This document shows, in pieces, positions 8,062 to 16,872 of a DNA stretch of 64,000 bases. The translations under genes were made by a program, and so were the position numbers. The stretch is from Psychroserpens sp041224425. Lineage in GTDB: Bacteria > Bacteroidota > Bacteroidia > Flavobacteriales > Flavobacteriaceae. How positions within the stretch are numbered: the stretch's first letter is position 1; each line of letters opens with the position of its first letter. The stretch covers positions 248,001 to 312,000 of the forward strand of contig NZ_JBGFGL010000077.1 of NCBI RefSeq assembly GCF_041224425.1. Direction: 5' to 3'. The notes below the pieces were generated by a model, which was not told the DNA's origin, ran no database searches, and saw nothing but the letters and a program-made list of their open reading frames with translations.

Positions 8062-8075
8062 ATGGTTTACTTAAA
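8062..8075 (-). promoter_or_regulatory. Shared leader element, copy 1
   Basis: On the - strand this reads TTTAAGTAAACCAT, exactly 13 bases before the start at 8048. The identical 14-mer lies exactly 13 bases before the start at 27921. A TAGTTTTA sequence just upstream resembles the -7 box, preceded at 21 bases by TTG. It is probably a core promoter with a conserved initially transcribed region. Confidence 0.4.
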
Positions 8076-8109
8076 ACTAAAACCAAATATTATAATATAA
8101 CAATGCTAG

Positions 8110-8140
8110 TTAGCGAACTGCATATATGACTTAGCGAACT
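8110..8140. repeat. Direct repeat TTAGCGAACT, 21 bases apart
   Basis: TTAGCGAACT occurs at 8110-8119 and 8131-8140. The start-to-start distance of 21 bases is two helical turns. The outer flanks GCTAGTT and AACTAGC also form an inverted pair. It lies between the menE stop and the secreted-protein start and may be a regulator site or a weak hairpin. Confidence 0.35.
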
Positions 8141-9203
8141 AGCTCAAAACCACATCCAGAATTTTTTGGCGTTGCAACTTTCCAGTTTCGGTTTCCATAA
8201 ATTTTTGAATATTATAAACTGCTTTCGGAACTTCATACTTTTCCAATTGGGAAAAAATATCACGATCAAAATCTGTAGAGTCTCCTTCAACAACCATAAT
8301 TACTTTTTGCCCGAAATCCTTATCAGATTCTGAAGCGATAAAAAACCGTTGCTCTATCAAATCTTGAAGCTTATACTCAATGAGCTCAGGATACACTTTT
8401 ACACCACCAGAATTGATCATGTTATCACGTCGGCCCATATGGCGAAACTCATTCTCAGAAACAAGCTCAATCAAATCATTGGTCACAATCGTATCAGAAT
8501 TAAGTTTAGGAGCTTTAATCACCAAACAATCACTATCGTCCTTACTTATGGAAATATGAGGCAAGGTTTTGAAAACATCATTATTAACATCTGTGTGATT
8601 TAATGGCTTAACCGCAACATGACTGATTGTTTCTGTCATACCAAAGGTTTCATAGATATGAGTTGGTAATTCTTGTAGTTTTTCAACTAAGGATTTTGAA
8701 ACATGAGCTCCTCCTACTATAAGTGTTTTAATATTGTCGATTCTGGATATCGAATTTTTGAGTTGTAAAGGAATCATCGCTGCAAAATCATACGGTTTCT
8801 GGTGATCATAAGGTGGATGTAATGTTGGTACTACCATCTCTAATTCCAATCCGAGAATCATAGCACGAACCAGCATCATTTTTCCTGATATATACCGACT
8901 TGGCAAGCAGTGAAGTGCTGAATCACCAGGCTTTAATCCAAAATAGTCACCAGTCATTATAGCCGAATTCACCATGGCACTTTTTTCTAGTTTTATAGAT
9001 TTTGGCAATCCGGTTGTACCAGAGGTTCTCACCAAAACATAATCCTTTTCATCTAACCAATCCAGTAAAAAATTGCCAACAACCTGCTCATAAGGCTCTC
9101 CTTCCTTAACAAGACTATAAGCAACTTCTTTTAGGTCATCATGGTCATAAGAAATACCATTTAGCTTAAATTTTAAGTGAATTTTATCAAAGGTAGGAGT
9201 CAT
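8139..9203 (-). CDS. menE: o-Succinylbenzoate-CoA ligase MenE (AMP-binding)
   Basis: A 354-residue adenylate-forming enzyme, shorter than E. coli MenE (about 450) but in line with the compact MenE of Flavobacteriia. The AMP-binding loop is VRTSGTTGLPKSIK near residue 60; the motifs YETFGMTET and the hinge/C-terminal MGRRDNMINSGGVKVYPE are intact, and the C-terminal Lys in TGKLQRQKI is present. The N-terminal domain is truncated relative to classical ligases. It activates o-succinylbenzoate with CoA in menaquinone synthesis. Other men genes (menC, menA, menB, menD, menF) lie within 17 kb on the same strand, which supports this assignment over a generic acyl-CoA ligase. Confidence 0.85.
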   Translation of the reverse strand: MTPTFDKIHLKFKLNGISYDHDDLKEVAYSLVKEGEPYEQVVGNFLLDWLDEKDYVLVRTSGTTGLPKSIKLEKSAMVNSAIMTGDYFGLKPGDSALHCLPSRYISGKMMLVRAMILGLELEMVVPTLHPPYDHQKPYDFAAMIPLQLKNSISRIDNIKTLIVGGAHVSKSLVEKLQELPTHIYETFGMTETISHVAVKPLNHTDVNNDVFKTLPHISISKDDSDCLVIKAPKLNSDTIVTNDLIELVSENEFRHMGRRDNMINSGGVKVYPELIEYKLQDLIEQRFFIASESDKDFGQKVIMVVEGDSTDFDRDIFSQLEKYEVPKAVYNIQKFMETETGKLQRQKILDVVLS

Positions 9204-9255
9204 TTTGGTATAGTATTAGATATACAGGTTTTATACTATTTTTAACGTAACAAAG

Positions 9256-9288
9256 TTAAATATTAATATTAAAAATAGCCTATATTTG
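9256..9288 (+). promoter_or_regulatory. Promoter of the first DUF3857 pair
   Basis: TATATTTG at 9281-9288 is an exact -7 box; the -33 element is a weaker TTA at 9256-9258 with a 22-base spacer. The -7 box covers the ATG at 9286, so translation must start downstream, at the ATG at 9307. Confidence 0.5.
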
Positions 9289-9306
9289 AATCTAAATGCA
9301 TACAGT

Positions 9307-11190
9307 ATGAGTAAATATTTTTTGTTATTCTTCTTATGGCCCTTAATAGGGTTTTCACAAGACTTTTCTGAAGAAGATTTCATTTACTTGAAGCGACATG
9401 AACACATCAAAATCAATCTCAACGATAGAAAATTCAACATTGTACAGAATACAGTTGAACAAGGTAAATTCTTGACTTCCAAAAAATTATTCTATGCAAA
9501 TGAAACTATTGGTTACAGTGGTTTTTCAAAAATAGAAGATATTGAAGCCTTTACTTACTTTCCTGAGACTGATAAAAAAATAGATGTTGATTATATCGAA
9601 ACACAACAGGAGTTTGATGTTATGGTGTTCTACAGTGATGATGAGTACAAAAAGTTTACGTTTCCAGCAGTTACTAAAGGAGCCGAAACCCATTTGAGCT
9701 ATAAACGTATTATTTCGGAGCCACACTTTCTTGGCGGTTATAATTTTGCAACTTACGTGCCTACGAAAAGTGCCCAACTTTCAGTTGAGTTCCCAAAAAA
9801 TGTTGAATTAGGTTTTACACAATTCAATACTGACAATATTGATATTAAATTCAGTAAAGAAGAAACCAAAGACAGTTTTATTTATACTTGGAATACCATC
9901 AATACTGAAGGCTATCAAAATCAAGAGGATAGTGAAGCTGTAATGTATTACCTTCCACATATCATCCTTTACATTAAAAATTACACTTACAAAAATGAAA
10001 AAATTGGAGTGTCTGGTAGCTTGGATGATCTTTACAGATGGTATGTAAGCCTTGTACAACAAACTGATAAAAATGATCTCAAAAAGGTTTACAAAATCGC
10101 AGATGATATTACTAATAATAAATCTACTAAAAAGGCTAAAGCCAAGGCTATTTTTGAATGGGTCCAAAATAACATCAATTACATTGCGTTTGGCGATGGA
10201 TATGGTGGCTTTATTCCGGCTGGAGCAGCTGCTACCTGCGATTCTCGATATGGCGACTGTAAAGCAATGTCTAATTTATTATATGAAATGCTCAACCATG
10301 TTGGAATTGAAGCCTATAGAACGTGGATTGGTTCCAGAAACAAACCTTACTCCTATTTTGAATTGCCAACCACCTCAGTTGATGATCATATGATTACCAC
10401 TGCGATTATCGAAAATGACACTATTTTTCTGGATGCTACAGATAGTTATGTGCCTTTCGGTATGCCAAGTGCCTTCATTCAAACCAAGGAAGCTTTAATG
10501 GGAATTGATGATACAACTTATAAAGTTCTTAAAGTACCTGCCCAATCTGCTGAATTAAGCAACACAGAAACCGTTACTAGCATGTCTTTGGAAGATGGGA
10601 TTGTAAAAGTTCAGGAAAAGCGTTTATTGACGGGTTATGATAAAGTTGAATTTATTTCAGACTACACATATAAAAAAGATAGTAAAACCGAAGAAGAATA
10701 CTTAAATACAACCTTGGCCTTAGGCAATAACAAAACAAAATACAACAACATCACCAAAGCTAACTTCGATAATACATCTACACCTTTAGAGCTTAGTTAT
10801 GATCTCGAGATAGATAGTTATACAAGAAACATTGGCAATAAAATATACCTGAACCTCAATATAGACCGAACGCTTTCCAAAAGCAGTATTGATATCAAAG
10901 AACGTAAGTTCAGTAAGAAAATTGATTATCATTTTAAAAAATCTTTTTCAACAACTTTTGAAATTCCTGAAGGCTATAAAGTTTCTTATATTCCAGAAGA
11001 AATGGCTTATGCTGATCCTAATTACGGATTTCAAATTGATTACATTGATGATGGCAAGACCATTACCCAAACCAAAACTATTTATGTAAAAACATTAAGC
11101 ATAAAAAAAGATGGGTTTGAGAAGTGGAATGACTTCATTAAAAACCTTAGAAAAGCCTACAAAAAAAGTATAATTTTAGAACAACAATAA
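9307..11190 (+). CDS. Secreted DUF3857/transglutaminase-like protein, catalytic triad intact
   Basis: A 627-residue exported protein: signal peptide MSKYFLLFFLWPLIGFSQ, a DUF3857 beta-sandwich (about 20-250), a transglutaminase-like core (about 275-400) and a C-terminal DUF2569/DUF3858-like beta domain. The triad is visible as YGDC (Cys318), DDHM (His361) and LDATD (Asp376). Substrate unknown; members of this family are usually periplasmic or surface-associated. The frame opens at 9286, but the promoter position fixes the start at 9307. Its stop overlaps the next start as TAATG, so it is coupled to the partner at 11190. A similar pair lies at 29100-33203. Confidence 0.85.
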   Translation: MSKYFLLFFLWPLIGFSQDFSEEDFIYLKRHEHIKINLNDRKFNIVQNTVEQGKFLTSKKLFYANETIGYSGFSKIEDIEAFTYFPETDKKIDVDYIETQQEFDVMVFYSDDEYKKFTFPAVTKGAETHLSYKRIISEPHFLGGYNFATYVPTKSAQLSVEFPKNVELGFTQFNTDNIDIKFSKEETKDSFIYTWNTINTEGYQNQEDSEAVMYYLPHIILYIKNYTYKNEKIGVSGSLDDLYRWYVSLVQQTDKNDLKKVYKIADDITNNKSTKKAKAKAIFEWVQNNINYIAFGDGYGGFIPAGAAATCDSRYGDCKAMSNLLYEMLNHVGIEAYRTWIGSRNKPYSYFELPTTSVDDHMITTAIIENDTIFLDATDSYVPFGMPSAFIQTKEALMGIDDTTYKVLKVPAQSAELSNTETVTSMSLEDGIVKVQEKRLLTGYDKVEFISDYTYKKDSKTEEEYLNTTLALGNNKTKYNNITKANFDNTSTPLELSYDLEIDSYTRNIGNKIYLNLNIDRTLSKSSIDIKERKFSKKIDYHFKKSFSTTFEIPEGYKVSYIPEEMAYADPNYGFQIDYIDDGKTITQTKTIYVKTLSIKKDGFEKWNDFIKNLRKAYKKSIILEQQ

Positions 11191-13124
11191 TGATTAAAAA
11201 CCTCATAACATTATCGCTATTTTTAGTAATTACAGCGAGCTATGCGCAACATTATAAAACGTATGATTGGAATAAAAAACCAAAGCTTCATAAGTTATCT
11301 GATGAAGATGAAAAAGCCTCCTCTGTAGCGATATTAAAGAAACATATCGTAGAATACTATTCTGATCCATTGGCTTCAGAGCCGAAACGTTTTGAAACTG
11401 AACATAAGATCATTAGAGTTAATGACGATCAAGGCATTGCGCGTCACAACACTGTCTATATTCCAATGTATGAAGTCAAAAGAGTGGTCGACATTAAAGC
11501 ACGCACGATTAGTCCGAAAGGAAAAGTCGTGTTGTTAAACGAAGATAACATCAAGGAAGTCAGTAATGTTGAAGAATATGGTGATTTCAAGATTTTTGCC
11601 ATTGAAGGTGCCGAAGAGCATTCAGAAATTGAAATTCTGTATACAGTTGAAAAAGCTTATGACATGTATGGTTCTGAAACCATTCAAGCAGATTACAAAA
11701 TCAACGAAGCACAATTTTTATTTATTACTGGTGATTTGCAATCCAATGTAAAAGCCTACAGAACAATTGAGAAGTTTGAAAACATCAAGATTGATAACAA
11801 ACGTGCACAATTACTAACCATTAAGGATATTCCTGCTATGGTTGAAGAAGAATATGCTACTCCTAAGGCCAATAATATCGCTGTAGTATATCAGTGTTTT
11901 CCAAAAGGTCAAAACATCACTCAAAATATGTTTTGGACCAATGTATCTAACAATATTGGAAACCAGTTTTTTCCTTACAATATTGCCCAAAAAGCTAAAG
12001 AAGATAGTGAGGCCATCGTAGAAAACAAAACTGATTTAACACTTTTTGAAAAAGCTGCAATGGTAGATAATTTTATCAAGTCAAATTATACCATTGTCAA
12101 AAATAACAACCCTGAACTTTCAGATTTAAATTACATCTTGGCGAACCGTTCAGCCAGCGACTATGGTATTATGAAGGTCTACACACAATACCTTACAGCC
12201 TTGGAAGTTCCTTTTGAAATTGTCATCACAGCGAACCGTTTTTTAACCAAGTTTGACCCTGAGTTTTTTGTACCTGGCATGTTGAGGGATTTTTTAATCT
12301 ATTTACCAACAGAAAAGAAATACATTGCACCAGATCGTTTTGAGTCTAGAATTGGTGAAGCACCTTTTAATATTCTCGGTAACTACGGCTTGTTTATCGA
12401 TTCAAATAACGACCATTATTTTTCTAAAATCGTTCAGGAAGATCCTGAATATAGTCGTATAAGAAGAGACATGAATATTAGTTTTGAAGATGATTTTGAA
12501 CGTGTTATCATAGAGCAAGATCAAGACTATTTTGGGCATTGGGCTGAAACCAGCAAGTTTGTTGTGAATTTTTCTACAGAACAAGGTATTGCCGATTATA
12601 AAGATTATTTAACTGGTTCTGGAATTGAAGACAAAGAGATTCTTGATTACGAAGAATCTAATACTGAAATCAATACTACTAAATACAATGTACCTTTTAA
12701 GGTAAAAACCAAAATTGCTTCTGAAACCTTATTGGAAGATGCTGGCGACAGTTATATTTTTCAAATCGGATTGGTGATTGGTACCCAAAGTGAATTGTAT
12801 CAGGAGACAGAACGTATCAATCCTATTGAAATGATATATCCGAATAGATACAACTATGAAATCATTGTTAATATTCCTGAAGGCTATACTGTTGAAGGTT
12901 TACAGTCCTTGGTTATTGATAAGAATTATATCGCAAGAAATGGTGAGAAGACTGCCAAATTTGAATCCAATTATAAATTGGAAGGTGATAAAATCATCAT
13001 TACCATTGAAGAATTTTACAAAACTCATGAGTTCGACCTCAATCGTTATGAAGAATTTCGTCAAGTGATCAATGCGGCTTCAGATTTTAACAAAGCAGCC
13101 ATATTATTTAAAGCGAGTGAATAA
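11190..13124 (+). CDS. Secreted DUF3857 protein, transglutaminase core without catalytic Cys
   Basis: A 644-residue exported protein with signal peptide MIKNLITLSLFLVITASYAQ, an N-terminal DUF3857 domain and a central region that aligns by order with a transglutaminase core. Where the partner has YGDC, this protein reads ANRSASDYGIMKVYTQYL, so the nucleophile is absent; the following TANRF and PTEKKYIAPDRFESRIG segments correspond to the His/Asp part without the triad. It is therefore a predicted pseudo-enzyme or binding partner of the upstream active-looking protein, to which it is coupled by TAATG. A strong terminator follows. Confidence 0.8.
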   Translation: MIKNLITLSLFLVITASYAQHYKTYDWNKKPKLHKLSDEDEKASSVAILKKHIVEYYSDPLASEPKRFETEHKIIRVNDDQGIARHNTVYIPMYEVKRVVDIKARTISPKGKVVLLNEDNIKEVSNVEEYGDFKIFAIEGAEEHSEIEILYTVEKAYDMYGSETIQADYKINEAQFLFITGDLQSNVKAYRTIEKFENIKIDNKRAQLLTIKDIPAMVEEEYATPKANNIAVVYQCFPKGQNITQNMFWTNVSNNIGNQFFPYNIAQKAKEDSEAIVENKTDLTLFEKAAMVDNFIKSNYTIVKNNNPELSDLNYILANRSASDYGIMKVYTQYLTALEVPFEIVITANRFLTKFDPEFFVPGMLRDFLIYLPTEKKYIAPDRFESRIGEAPFNILGNYGLFIDSNNDHYFSKIVQEDPEYSRIRRDMNISFEDDFERVIIEQDQDYFGHWAETSKFVVNFSTEQGIADYKDYLTGSGIEDKEILDYEESNTEINTTKYNVPFKVKTKIASETLLEDAGDSYIFQIGLVIGTQSELYQETERINPIEMIYPNRYNYEIIVNIPEGYTVEGLQSLVIDKNYIARNGEKTAKFESNYKLEGDKIIITIEEFYKTHEFDLNRYEEFRQVINAASDFNKAAILFKASE

Positions 13125-13127
13125 ACT

Positions 13128-13159
13128 AAAAAGCGACTCTTTTGAAGTCGCTTTTTTTT
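13128..13159. terminator. Bidirectional intrinsic terminator
   Basis: AAAGCGACT (13130-13138) pairs with AGTCGCTTT (13146-13154), with A-runs and T-runs on both sides. It separates the DUF3857 pair from the convergent CPBP protease gene. Confidence 0.75.
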
Positions 13160-14117
13160 ATTCTATAATCTTGTAGTCTTCTTTAGGAGGCTCTTCTATG
13201 CGTCCGAAAAGTTTCTCTTTCCAATTGGTCCATTTGTACTTTTTGGAGAAGATAAACAGAATAATTGGGAACATTACGAATACAGGTACAACCATATCCA
13301 TAAGCTCTAATGTTGGTTCTGAAACATCCTTCAACACAGAATGTGTTTGAAAGGCTGTCCAATCTGCTGTTACCAACAATGCCGTAAACAAATTATTAGC
13401 AGCGTGAAAGCCTAAAGCTAATTCGGTTCCTTCATCCATAAGTGTCATGATACCCAAAAACAAACCTGTTCCTATGTAATATATCATGATTGAATAGCCA
13501 AGTTTACCAACTTCAGGATTCGCAATATGCAAACCTCCAAAAATCAAGGACGTCATCAATAAAGGAAACCATCTGTTTTTTGCTAGCATTCCAAATCCTT
13601 GCATCAAATAGCCTCTAAATAAGTATTCTTCCAAACTGGTTTGGAACGGTATTAAAGCAACAGCAATGACTAATAATATAGCGAAACGCTTCCATTCAAA
13701 ATTCCATAAATAATCATCTGGTGATAAGTACAGATAGTCCAAAACAATCATTCCTGAAGAAATAACTCCCCAAAAAATAAAGGCAAACCAAATACGTTTC
13801 CAATCAAGTTTAGGTCGCGATGTGGCAATAGAAGTCATAGTCTGACCATGCAAATACTTTACAGCAAGGTATAGACCACCAAATGCTGCTAAAAAAGAAA
13901 TGAGCATTAAAAACAAAAAGAGATTAGACTCCAACATAGAATATATAGCGCTCTCATCTAACGATGCAAAGGCATCACCACCATCTTGCACTCCTTTCCA
14001 AATAATGGCTCCCAAAAGTGGGAATTGCCCAACAATCGATGCTGCAATAACAATGAGTGATCCAACGATGTATCGCCAGAATTCATGTTTTACATTAAAT
14101 GCTTGTTTTATAAACAT
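13158..14117 (-). CDS. CPBP-family intramembrane glutamic endopeptidase
   Basis: A 319-residue polytopic membrane protein with about eight hydrophobic segments. The CPBP/Abi (CAAX protease-like) motifs are present: EEYLFRG (Glu163, Glu164, Arg168), FGGLH (His197) and GFHAANN (His238). These residues form the active site of Rce1-like proteases. Substrate unknown. It ends with a charged cytoplasmic tail (WKEKLFGRIEEPPKED). The gene begins 10 bases from the end of menC and is probably co-transcribed with it, although no functional link to menaquinone is known. Confidence 0.9.
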   Translation of the reverse strand: MFIKQAFNVKHEFWRYIVGSLIVIAASIVGQFPLLGAIIWKGVQDGGDAFASLDESAIYSMLESNLFLFLMLISFLAAFGGLYLAVKYLHGQTMTSIATSRPKLDWKRIWFAFIFWGVISSGMIVLDYLYLSPDDYLWNFEWKRFAILLVIAVALIPFQTSLEEYLFRGYLMQGFGMLAKNRWFPLLMTSLIFGGLHIANPEVGKLGYSIMIYYIGTGLFLGIMTLMDEGTELALGFHAANNLFTALLVTADWTAFQTHSVLKDVSEPTLELMDMVVPVFVMFPIILFIFSKKYKWTNWKEKLFGRIEEPPKEDYKIIE

Positions 14118-14127
14118 AGTTCTAATT

Positions 14128-15177
14128 TTAAATTTTTAGGTTGAGATTAGATAAATTCCAATCTTCATTTATTTCATAACGCAATGTACCATTTTTTACT
14201 TTTAATGGACTTACAATATTGTTTGTAAATAATTGACCCGTTCCTAAACCTTGTGGTAATGGGCTATCCAATGTGTAAGTCCATTGTGAAATAGCATTCA
14301 AACCAACATTACTTTCCAAAGCACTGGTAATCCACCATCCTATTTGATTTGCATTTGCTAAATCAATCCATTCCTGACTACCAAACCATCCACCAACCAA
14401 ACTTGGTTTCAAAATGATATACTGTGGTTGTATCATTTGTAGTAAGGCTTTCTTTTTTGTTACAGAAAACACGCCTATTAATTCCTCGTCTAAGGCGATT
14501 GGTAAAGGTGTTTGTTCACAAAGCTTTGCCATTGCTTCAAACTGACCTTGTTTAATGGGTTGTTCTATAGAATGAAGTTCAAACTCCGATAAACGATTTA
14601 ACTTCTCTAAAGCGTCATTAATTCCAAAAGCACCATTGGCATCAACTCTTAGTTCAATATCCTTTGCTGAAAACTCTCTTCGTATGGATCTCAAAAGATT
14701 CAATTCGGTATCAAAATCGATGGCTCCAATTTTCATTTTAATGCAACTAAAACCTGCCTCAAGTTTTTCCTTAATCTGTTTTTTCATAAAAGCTTCACTT
14801 CCCATCCAAATCAATCCGTTGATGGGAATTGGCTGATGTCCTTCAGTAAAATCGGATGGAAATAGTTCAAAAGGTGTTTTACTACCTAACGATTGAAATG
14901 CTTGTTCCAATCCGAATTGAATGCTAGGAAACTCAACAAGTTCTTTTCTCAAAACATCAAGTCCGAGTGCTATATTATTGCAAGCCCACTTTAGCTTGTC
15001 TTCATAGTCAGGTCGATCATCACAACTCAAACCTCTAAAGAGACCACACTCACCAATTCCAAAATTTTGAGTGTCACGAATAATGATAAACCAAGTTTCC
15101 TTAGTTTTCAAAACACCTCTTGATGTGCCACTAGCCTGTTTAAATTTCAGAATGTATTGCTGATACTGTGCTGTCAT
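14128..15177 (-). CDS. menC: o-Succinylbenzoate synthase MenC
   Basis: A 349-residue member of the enolase superfamily (muconate-lactonizing subgroup). The catalytic framework is visible: KMK (Lys147/Lys149), metal ligands Asp179 (RVDANGA), Glu205 (SIEQPI) and Asp230 (ALDEE), and the second Lys257 (ILKPSL). It dehydrates SHCHC to o-succinylbenzoate in menaquinone synthesis. Because MenE, MenD, MenF, MenB and MenA are all encoded nearby, the assignment as MenC instead of a dipeptide epimerase is well supported. The CPBP protease gene follows by 10 bases. Confidence 0.9.
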   Translation of the reverse strand: MTAQYQQYILKFKQASGTSRGVLKTKETWFIIIRDTQNFGIGECGLFRGLSCDDRPDYEDKLKWACNNIALGLDVLRKELVEFPSIQFGLEQAFQSLGSKTPFELFPSDFTEGHQPIPINGLIWMGSEAFMKKQIKEKLEAGFSCIKMKIGAIDFDTELNLLRSIRREFSAKDIELRVDANGAFGINDALEKLNRLSEFELHSIEQPIKQGQFEAMAKLCEQTPLPIALDEELIGVFSVTKKKALLQMIQPQYIILKPSLVGGWFGSQEWIDLANANQIGWWITSALESNVGLNAISQWTYTLDSPLPQGLGTGQLFTNNIVSPLKVKNGTLRYEINEDWNLSNLNLKI

Positions 15178-15198
15178 AATAGCAAATATAATATCTAA

Positions 15199-15891
15199 CT
15201 AAAATTTATGATGGAAACTAAGTTGTAATTGGGCTTTTCCTAGAGCGTCACTTTTTTGGTTCATCCAACCCAACTGAATGCGCTGTCCTGCTTTTAAAGT
15301 ATAACCCAACCCAAGATATGTCCTGTTTCTATCAAAAAACGCAACCGTTCTTCCTTTTCCGATATCCTTTTGACCGTTGACAAATAATTCATTATACAAG
15401 GCTAGATATATTGCGCCTTCATCCATGTTTTGTTTATTGAAAGGCAAATTAAAGAATAGGTTATAACGATAGCGTGTTCTAAAATCTTGATCTTCAACAA
15501 AGCGTTGCTCATAACGAAAGCGATGTGTCAAATAAATTCTATTTCCTACTTTTTGCGGTATCAATGCTTCTTGATAGATACGGCTTTCAGTCGTTGTGTC
15601 ATTTCCATCACCAAATTCTCCAGTAGTGATATTGGCATAGCCTAAAGTCAAGATCAGATTAGCTGATTTAGGTGAGTAAGTCGCTCCAGCTCTCAACAAC
15701 AATTGTTCAAGATCTCCTCCAAGATTCCAATTGCGGTATTGTATATCACCCTGAATACCAAATTGACTCTCTTTAAATTGATGACTAAAGAAGTACATAT
15801 ACCAAGCGCCTGTTTGTCCTGATTCTACTTGAGAAAAAACAGAAGACATTAAAAGACATAAGATACATGAGAGGTTATATTTTAATTTCAT
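15199..15891 (-). CDS. DUF2490 outer-membrane-like protein
   Basis: A 230-residue exported protein beginning MKLKYNLSCILCLLMSSVFSQ (signal peptide). The body, with GAWYMYFFSHQFKES, GDIQYRNWNL and alternating aromatic/polar strands ending in a C-terminal LSFHHKF, matches DUF2490, a family of predicted beta-barrels in Bacteroidota. The frame is open up to 15933, but the ATG at 15891 is preferred because it places the signal peptide first; a TATTTTTG box lies just upstream on the - strand (15917-15910). Function unknown. It ends 21 bases from the menC start. Confidence 0.85.
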   Translation of the reverse strand: MKLKYNLSCILCLLMSSVFSQVESGQTGAWYMYFFSHQFKESQFGIQGDIQYRNWNLGGDLEQLLLRAGATYSPKSANLILTLGYANITTGEFGDGNDTTTESRIYQEALIPQKVGNRIYLTHRFRYEQRFVEDQDFRTRYRYNLFFNLPFNKQNMDEGAIYLALYNELFVNGQKDIGKGRTVAFFDRNRTYLGLGYTLKAGQRIQLGWMNQKSDALGKAQLQLSFHHKF

Positions 15892-15963
15892 AGTAAAGTT
15901 TTGGTTCTGCAAAAATATAGAGATTTTTAGCAATTTTGTACTTTAGCATAAATAGATTGACAA

Positions 15964-16872
15964 ATGCAAGACCCTAACTTTCCCAATATCATTTTATATG
16001 CCATTCCATTTTTCATTCTAGCAATGCTTGTGGAATTAGTTGTAACGGTTAGGCATGGCATTAAAACCTACGAGCCCAAGGATGCTTTTTCATCAATTGC
16101 TATGGGATTAGGCAATGTATTTCTTGGTTTTTTTAGTAAAGCTTTAGTGTTATTTTCCTTTTTTCTTATCTATGACAATTTTAGGTTATTCACCATTCCT
16201 GTTGCTTGGTGGAGTTTTGTGCTGTTATTTTTTGCAGATGATTTAGCCTATTATTGGTTTCATCGTATTTCACATCAATGTCGTTTGTTTTGGGCATCGC
16301 ATGTGGTACACCACTCCTCACAACATTATAACTTAAGTACTGCTTTACGCCAAACTTGGTCTGGTGGCTTTTATACCTTTATTTTTTGGCTATGGTTGCC
16401 TATTTTAGGATTTCATCCAGCGATGATCATGTTACAAATGTCCATTAGTTTGCTCTATCAATTCTGGATTCATACTGAAGCTATTGATAAAATGCCTCGT
16501 TGGTTTGAAGCTGTTTTTAACACACCTTCGCATCATCGCGTCCATCATGGTAGTAATCCCTTGTACTTAGATCGTAATCATGCTGGAATCTTAATTATTT
16601 GGGATAAATTTTTTGGAACATTTCAACCCGAATTAAAGGAAGAAAAAGTAGTCTACGGATTAGTGAAAAACATTCACACCTATAATCCAGTTAAAATTGC
16701 ATTTGTGGAATGGTACTACATGTTTAAAGATATGCTTTCTGGAGAGAAATCTATAAAAGACCGTGTCTTATATCTATTCAAACCACCTGGTTGGAAGCAC
16801 GATGGTAGCGGACAAATTTCTGATGATTTAAGAAAAGAATGGCTTGATAAAAATACCTTGAATGACATTTGA
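15964..16872 (+). CDS. Sterol desaturase/fatty acid hydroxylase family protein
   Basis: A 302-residue membrane protein with four or more transmembrane segments and the histidine clusters of the di-iron fatty acid hydroxylase superfamily: HRISH (HxxxH), HVVHH (HxxHH) and HRVHH (HxxHH). Such enzymes hydroxylate or desaturate lipids or carotenoids at the cytoplasmic membrane. The precise substrate cannot be read from the sequence. The stop overlaps the next gene by 11 bases, and that gene encodes a short-chain dehydrogenase, so the two may act on the same lipid (hydroxylation, then oxidation), which is an inference. Confidence 0.88.
   Translation: MQDPNFPNIILYAIPFFILAMLVELVVTVRHGIKTYEPKDAFSSIAMGLGNVFLGFFSKALVLFSFFLIYDNFRLFTIPVAWWSFVLLFFADDLAYYWFHRISHQCRLFWASHVVHHSSQHYNLSTALRQTWSGGFYTFIFWLWLPILGFHPAMIMLQMSISLLYQFWIHTEAIDKMPRWFEAVFNTPSHHRVHHGSNPLYLDRNHAGILIIWDKFFGTFQPELKEEKVVYGLVKNIHTYNPVKIAFVEWYYMFKDMLSGEKSIKDRVLYLFKPPGWKHDGSGQISDDLRKEWLDKNTLNDI

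Noticed and set aside
9286..9306. Upstream ATG for the first DUF3857 protein
   Set aside because: The ATG at 9286 lies inside the exact -7 box TATATTTG, so it is not transcribed; the ATG at 9307 starts the signal peptide.
9808..10393. Open frames of 113-119 codons on both strands inside the DUF3857 gene
   Set aside because: They overlap the catalytic core coding sequence in other frames and have biased composition typical of shadows.
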